Assembly: GCA_964578485.1 (NCBI GenBank)
Contig: CAZODA010000031.1
Coordinates: 1-36,951 of the forward strand
Length of the DNA: 36,951 nucleotides
Direction of reading: 5' to 3'
Source: CAZODA01 sp964578485
GTDB taxonomy: Bacteria > Bacteroidota > Bacteroidia > Bacteroidales > Marinilabiliaceae
Shown: positions 33,076 through 36,951 of the stretch, in pieces
Position numbering within the stretch: position 1 is the stretch's first letter
Layout of the letters: every line of letters begins with the position of its first letter
Notes under the pieces: model-generated
Seen by the model: the letters and a program-made list of their open reading frames with translations, nothing else
What the model was told of the DNA's origin: nothing
Database searches by the model: none
Translations under genes and position numbers: made by a program

Positions 33076-33746
33076 GTAATCTAATACTTACTGAATTTAA
33101 TAGCGAAATTGGGAATAAATCATTTGAAGAGAAAAAAAGAAAATTAGCCACCTCTTCTCTTAATTATAGATTGGATATTATAAATAGAAATACGTGGGAT
33201 GAAGAAAGCATGAAAGAACATCAAATTAATATGATTAATGGGTTTATTGATACCTTTCCCTTGCCAGATATATATAAGGATAAAACCAATTGGAATACCC
33301 AATCCAAAGAAAGTACGACTTTTTCACCATTGGATATAGACGCAGGAGAAACAGCAGAAGGAAATAAGCCCATTGAACTTCATATTGATAACAGCATCAT
33401 CAAGGTAAAATCTTGGCAAGACGTGTTCATCAAATTTTTAAAACATTTGAAAGATAGCCCAAAATATGATTTTGAATTTATTCTAGACAATCAAACAGAT
33501 TTGTTCAGGCGTGAAGAAACAATTGTAAATTGGAAAACTTTACAGAATATAATTGATGCCAATTTAGATATGTCAAACCGTTATAAAACTTTCGATGGTA
33601 AAGTTTGGGATAAAGTTAAAGATTTGGAAGATGATTTACTTTTCATTCATATCAACATTTCGGCTTCAAACTGTATGACAAGAATATCAAATGTAATGAA
33701 CAAATTTAATATGGATGAAAAAGCAGTTGAAATATTACTTCGATAG
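33021..33746 (+). CDS. DUF1524 C-terminal part of the frameshifted GmrSD-like gene
   Basis: The first residues EIGDNYQEIHKTYLHNIGNLILTEFNSEIGNKSFEEKK match the stretch that normally follows IEHIMPQ in DUF1524, including the HNIGN-type block, so this is the rest of the nuclease rather than a separate gene. The two frames overlap at 33021-33075 and the switch is -1, somewhere in 33003-33030. No classical slippery heptamer is obvious there. Residues 110-241 form a C-terminal domain with KVKSWQDVFIKFLKHL and LLFIHINISASNCMTRI, seen at the end of many DUF262 proteins as I recall. The apparent TTG start at 33021 is probably not used. A real mutation, a sequencing error or programmed frameshifting all fit. 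Confidence 0.75.
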   Translation: MEIGDNYQEIHKTYLHNIGNLILTEFNSEIGNKSFEEKKRKLATSSLNYRLDIINRNTWDEESMKEHQINMINGFIDTFPLPDIYKDKTNWNTQSKESTTFSPLDIDAGETAEGNKPIELHIDNSIIKVKSWQDVFIKFLKHLKDSPKYDFEFILDNQTDLFRREETIVNWKTLQNIIDANLDMSNRYKTFDGKVWDKVKDLEDDLLFIHINISASNCMTRISNVMNKFNMDEKAVEILLR

Positions 33747-33953
33747 AAATTAAATAAGATAAAAATCACCTAATTAAGCATTGACAAAAGCAGCAGTAAA
33801 CAGCTTTGATTGAAAGTTTTTTGCTAAATTTAGTCTCGTCTTTTATCTAAAGTGAGTGCTTAAAAGTGCCGCTTTCGCCAAGTATAGCAGCGTAGGCTAT
33901 TAGTGAAGCAATGGTATAAAAGAGTATAAGTTTCTTTAAGCAAACATAGAGAA

Positions 33954-35048
33954 ATGAATTTAACCGAATTTGAGCAATTAATTAAAGAATTTGAAAAATA
34001 CCCAAGTCCTGTTTATGAAACTACATTTTTGGATATTTGTAGATATCCTAGAAGTAGATTTGAAGAAATATGTAGTCGAATTCTAGCTTTTTACATACAA
34101 CCATCTAATGAACATGGGTTGAAAGATTTAGTTTTATCCTCATTTTTTGAACTTATTCAGGAAGAAATCCAATTTAATTTTTACAATGAGCAAATTATAG
34201 TAGAAACAGAAGTTTATATTGAAGAAAAATCGTTGGATCTCTTGGTTAAAGGTAATTTTTTTGCTCTTGGCATAGAAAATAAAATTAACTCAGAAGTTTA
34301 CAATCCGCTAGATATATACAAAAATCTAATAGAGAATACTCATAAAAATAATTACAAAATCGTACTTTCTCTTAGGAAAATAGAAAAGAAAAACGAGCTT
34401 GAAAAGATAAAACGCAATGATTTCATTATAGTATATTACAACGATTTGTTTCGAGTAATAAAAAACAATCTGGGAAATTACTTTTCAAATGCAAACTCTA
34501 AATATGTTACATTTTTGTTTGATTTTATTAACACCTTGGAAGCCATGACAAAAAACACCATTATTGATGATCCCCAATCATTGTTCTTCTTCGAAAACTC
34601 TAAAGCAATTGACGAATTAATTATTCAGTATAATAATCATAAAAACAAAATATTAGAAATTCAAAAAAATAACATTGCTATATTACATGACGAAATTAGC
34701 AGAAAAACAGGAGTTAACTGGTGGGTTTGGCAAGGTTGGGATTTGGGATATAATAGTTTTGTTAATCAGAAACACAAAATTGGCATAGAATCAAAGTATG
34801 AATTATATGATCGAGACCCTTTAAAAGTTTTTAAAATATATATAACTACATGGAATCTTAAAGACTGGGGTTATTACGAAACAGATGTTCTCAAAAAGTA
34901 TAGTAGAGATAATTATTATTTAGATACAAAAACCAGCAATCGAGCCTATTTACATGTGGACAAAATCGAAGATGACAACACAGAATTAATTTTAGAAAAA
35001 TTATACGAGCATTATATTTTTTTAAAAAAATTAGTTGAAACCAAATAA
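33954..35048 (+). CDS. PD-(D/E)XK nuclease superfamily protein
   Basis: The protein has 364 residues. The N-terminus has SRFEEICSRILAFYIQPSNEHGLKDLVLSSFFE, the characteristic opening of the PDDEXK_4-type family. The catalytic core follows: an acidic strand ETEVYIEEKSLDLLVK with Asp, then LGIENKINSEVYN carrying the E-x-K pair. Downstream NNYKIVLSLRK and the C-terminal half (WWVWQGWDLGYNSFVN, YLHVDKIEDD) fit the family's variable region. It is probably a DNA-cleaving enzyme with a defence role, but such genes are also found in prophages and near restriction systems. It lies 207 bases after the GmrSD-like gene. No operon partner is obvious. Confidence 0.8.
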   Translation: MNLTEFEQLIKEFEKYPSPVYETTFLDICRYPRSRFEEICSRILAFYIQPSNEHGLKDLVLSSFFELIQEEIQFNFYNEQIIVETEVYIEEKSLDLLVKGNFFALGIENKINSEVYNPLDIYKNLIENTHKNNYKIVLSLRKIEKKNELEKIKRNDFIIVYYNDLFRVIKNNLGNYFSNANSKYVTFLFDFINTLEAMTKNTIIDDPQSLFFFENSKAIDELIIQYNNHKNKILEIQKNNIAILHDEISRKTGVNWWVWQGWDLGYNSFVNQKHKIGIESKYELYDRDPLKVFKIYITTWNLKDWGYYETDVLKKYSRDNYYLDTKTSNRAYLHVDKIEDDNTELILEKLYEHYIFLKKLVETK

Positions 35049-35061
35049 CAGCCTTCAATAA

Positions 35062-35173
35062 CGGCTTAGTTTCAGTAGGGTTTGAGTTTGATATTTGAAG
35101 TTTTACTATTAATTTTAAGTTTTGTGCTTTTATTGCGGTTTGTTGGTGAAAACACGGCCCGCAACTAAAGCCG
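35062..35173. repeat. Nested imperfect inverted repeat after the PD-(D/E)XK gene
   Basis: cggcttagtt (35062-35071) pairs with aactaaagccg (35163-35173) leaving one unpaired A. Inside, ttgcgg (35133-35138) pairs with ccgcaa (35159-35164). Such long, interrupted palindromes between accessory genes recall integron attC sites, but a GTTRRRY core is not visible, so I do not call it attC. Confidence 0.4.
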
Positions 35174-35258
35174 CGGAATATCTAGGTAAACCTTAAAAAA
35201 TGGGCAAAACAAAAAATAGAATGATAAATGTAAATTTGCAAAGAATTGAAACAGATAA

Positions 35259-35996
35259 ATGAGAGAAATTATCAACATATACTGCGATGAAAGCTGTCAT
35301 CTTGAAAATGACAAAGAGAACGTGATGGCCCTTGGCGCTGTGTATTGCCCTGCAAGTAAGAAAAAAGAAATTTTTCAAATGCTTACTAAAAAAAAGAAAA
35401 AGCACAATCTTATTCCTAAAAACAAAAAAAATCCAAATGATAACCGAACGTATTATGAATTGAAATGGAATAAAATCTCATTATCGAAAATCAATTATTT
35501 CAAAGATGTAATTGATTACTTTTTTGCTGATGATGATTTGAACTTTAGGGTTTTAGTCGTTCCAGATAAATCGAAGTTGGATTATGAAAAGTTCAATCAC
35601 ACTCACGACACATTTTATTACAAGATGTACTTTAGTATGCTAAGAGTAATCCTTAATCCAGACAAAGCACATAACATTTATATCGACATAAAGGACACAA
35701 AAAGTAGAGAAAAGGTACACAAATTAGAACAAGTACTTAGAAGTGATAAATACGACTATTCAAAAGAAATTATTAAAAAAGTTCAGCAAGTTCGATCTCA
35801 CGAAGTTGAGTTGATACAATTAGCGGATCTATTGACAGGAGCGGTTTCATATATAAATCGCGGATTGTCAGATAGTAAGGCAAAAAATATTTTAATTAAT
35901 CATTTAAGATATCACTCAAAATATTCACTGACAAAATCCACTTTAATCCGTGAACAGAAATTCAATATTTTCCTTTGGGAGTCATCAAAAATATAG
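35259..35996 (+). CDS. DUF3800 domain protein
   Basis: The protein has 245 residues. The N-terminus INIYCDESCHLENDK has the DES motif of DUF3800, a family predicted to have an RNase H-like fold. ALGAVYCPASKKKEIF and ELKWNKISLSKINYFKDVIDYFF fit the next blocks. Acidic residues in YIDIKDTKSREKV and the terminal VELIQLADLLTGAVSYINRGL match the conserved QxADLxxG region. The activity is not established; a nuclease role is commonly proposed. It starts at ATG 35259 and is followed after only nine bases by the small gene at 36006, so the two are almost certainly one transcription unit. DUF3800 genes often lie in defence and mobile regions. Confidence 0.85.
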   Translation: MREIINIYCDESCHLENDKENVMALGAVYCPASKKKEIFQMLTKKKKKHNLIPKNKKNPNDNRTYYELKWNKISLSKINYFKDVIDYFFADDDLNFRVLVVPDKSKLDYEKFNHTHDTFYYKMYFSMLRVILNPDKAHNIYIDIKDTKSREKVHKLEQVLRSDKYDYSKEIIKKVQQVRSHEVELIQLADLLTGAVSYINRGLSDSKAKNILINHLRYHSKYSLTKSTLIREQKFNIFLWESSKI

Positions 35997-36005
35997 GCAT
36001 ACTAT

Positions 36006-36503
36006 ATGAGTAAGGCAACTACATTATTATTTCCCGACTTGATTTATTTTGAAGACTATCAAGGAAATTTCAAAAACTATTTCGATGCAGTATATCAAAT
36101 ATTTTCTGCACACTTTTTAAAGTCCAATCCAAACTTTGAAGGAATTAGGGTTACTGCTCCATGTTATCCAGAAGTTGATGGACTAAGTAGAACATTTTAC
36201 CACATCACCCACCAAGGCGATGATGAACAAAATAGAGAACCTGATATTAGACGAATGGAGCGTATTCGATTTCCAAAATTTAAGATTGAAAATCATCCAC
36301 ACGCTGAACTTTTAGTTTGGGAAAAGAAAATTAGAAGAGACACACGCATTCACATTCTGAATATTGCTGAAAGATATCTTTTGGTATTAAATAAAAGAAA
36401 AAATTATTTGTTATTGTGGACAGCTTTCTATATAGAACATAATCATTCATTGAGAAAAAAACGAAAAGAGTATGAGACCTATAAAAAAACCAAAACCGCT
36501 TAG
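36006..36503 (+). CDS. Small basic protein of unknown family, partner of DUF3800 gene
   Basis: I do not recognise this 165-residue protein with confidence. The first 100 residues include GIRVTAPCYPEVDGLSRTFYHITHQGDDEQNREPDIRR, rich in His, Asp and Arg. The last 60 residues are strongly basic and contain RIHILNIAERYLLVLNKRKNYLLLWTAFYIEHNHSLRKKRKEYE. The pattern of a strand with Arg-Tyr-Leu-Val/Leu-Leu, then a turn and a Trp-Thr-Ala-Phe/Tyr strand, recalls small BECR-fold RNase domains (barnase/EndoU/colicin/RelE group). This is an impression, not a match. The nine-base gap to the DUF3800 gene suggests a two-gene system such as effector and partner. Confidence 0.6.
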   Translation: MSKATTLLFPDLIYFEDYQGNFKNYFDAVYQIFSAHFLKSNPNFEGIRVTAPCYPEVDGLSRTFYHITHQGDDEQNREPDIRRMERIRFPKFKIENHPHAELLVWEKKIRRDTRIHILNIAERYLLVLNKRKNYLLLWTAFYIEHNHSLRKKRKEYETYKKTKTA

Positions 36504-36951
36504 GAACACTAAACGGCTTCTTAACTCCTTTAACACTAACACCCTATCCGGGATGGTCACTGAGATAATGCAAAGGTACATACTTTTTTTATTTCCGCAA
36601 ACTATTTTCAAGCAAAAACAAACAACTCATTGTGAATAAAGTAAGAATTAGTGACCAGAAAACAATACAAAAGGCAGCATGGGTTGAGCGTTAGTACTTT
36701 CATGCTGCTCTTACAAATCGCCAAGGAGTGGGCGATTCACCTTCATTCCGCAAAGGCTTGCCGAGAGGGAGGTGTTGAAATCAGAAGTGATTAAATATAA
36801 TTATTTCTCCCGTCGAGATTTTTAGCTCATGGTTAATGTTATTATTATGTTATATCGACGGGATCTTATGTCTGATGGTGACTTATTTGCTACAATGTAA
36901 GCCTTCGGCCTAGTACATCTTGTATTCAAAGTTATGTCTTCGTTTCTTTGA
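36504..36951. other. Hairpin-rich non-coding right end
   Basis: No gene is supported in these bases. Three inverted repeats occur: gcagcatg/catgctgc (36674-36681, 36701-36708), aatcgcc/ggcgatt (36716-36722, 36731-36737) with loop aaggagtg, and tcccgtcga/tcgacggga (36808-36816, 36855-36863). They could belong to a structured RNA, the edge of a mobile element or the leader of a gene beyond the window. Confidence 0.4.

Noticed and set aside
35062..35173. Calling the nested palindrome an integron attC site
   Set aside because: No GTTRRRY/RYYYAAC core pair is visible and no integrase is in the window; it is kept only as an inverted repeat.
1..36951. CRISPR arrays, tRNA or rRNA genes
   Set aside because: No regularly spaced repeat-spacer pattern, no tRNA T-loop signature and no rRNA conserved segments were found on either strand by reading.

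Overview
The window is AT-rich chromosomal DNA from a member of the Bacteroidota. The evidence is the TAnnTTTG-type promoter elements, the scarcity of Shine-Dalgarno sequences, a Lys/Ala/Glu-tailed ribosomal protein next to rimM, a HU-like/SPOR membrane protein, and the Bacteroidota form of the ilv-leu gene order. No rRNA, tRNA, transposase, integrase or CRISPR array was recognised. The genus cannot be fixed from the sequence alone.

Layout. Positions 1-2.8 kb hold housekeeping genes: the repeat-rich 3' end of a probable rpsP, rimM, a hotdog thioesterase with tsaC on the minus strand, and a small exported protein with a carboxypeptidase-regulatory-like domain. Positions 2.89-14.93 kb hold a complete branched-chain amino acid operon in the order ilvD-ilvB-ilvN-ilvC-leuA-leuC-leuD-cimA-like-leuB. 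It is preceded by a promoter, a 19-codon leader peptide in which 13 residues are Leu, Val or Ile, and mutually exclusive hairpins ending in a strong terminator, which together form a textbook transcription attenuator. The second LeuA-like enzyme looks like a Leptospira-type citramalate synthase, so the operon may make 2-oxobutyrate from pyruvate as well as leucine and valine precursors. Two lipoproteins with cysteine-less thioredoxin-like domains follow leuB directly.

Positions 17.3-27.3 kb carry further core genes: lpxH-like, a FabH-like ketosynthase, a family 2 glycosyltransferase, the HU/SPOR protein, transketolase, pdxB, a PAP2-like membrane protein and rpoN.

Positions 27.3-36.95 kb are accessory. 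A repeat-rich non-coding zone is followed by a hipBA toxin-antitoxin pair with a four-site operator, then a second repeat-rich zone. A direct repeat of about 320 bp flanks hipBA. Next come a frameshifted GmrSD-like (DUF262/DUF1524) nuclease gene, a PD-(D/E)XK nuclease, and a two-gene unit made of a DUF3800 protein and a small basic protein of unknown family. The window ends in about 450 bases of non-coding sequence rich in hairpins. This right-hand part looks like a defence or toxin island.

The clearest regulatory system in the window is the BCAA attenuator. The least explained parts are the DUF3800 pair, the repeat-bounded hipBA cassette and the structured right end.
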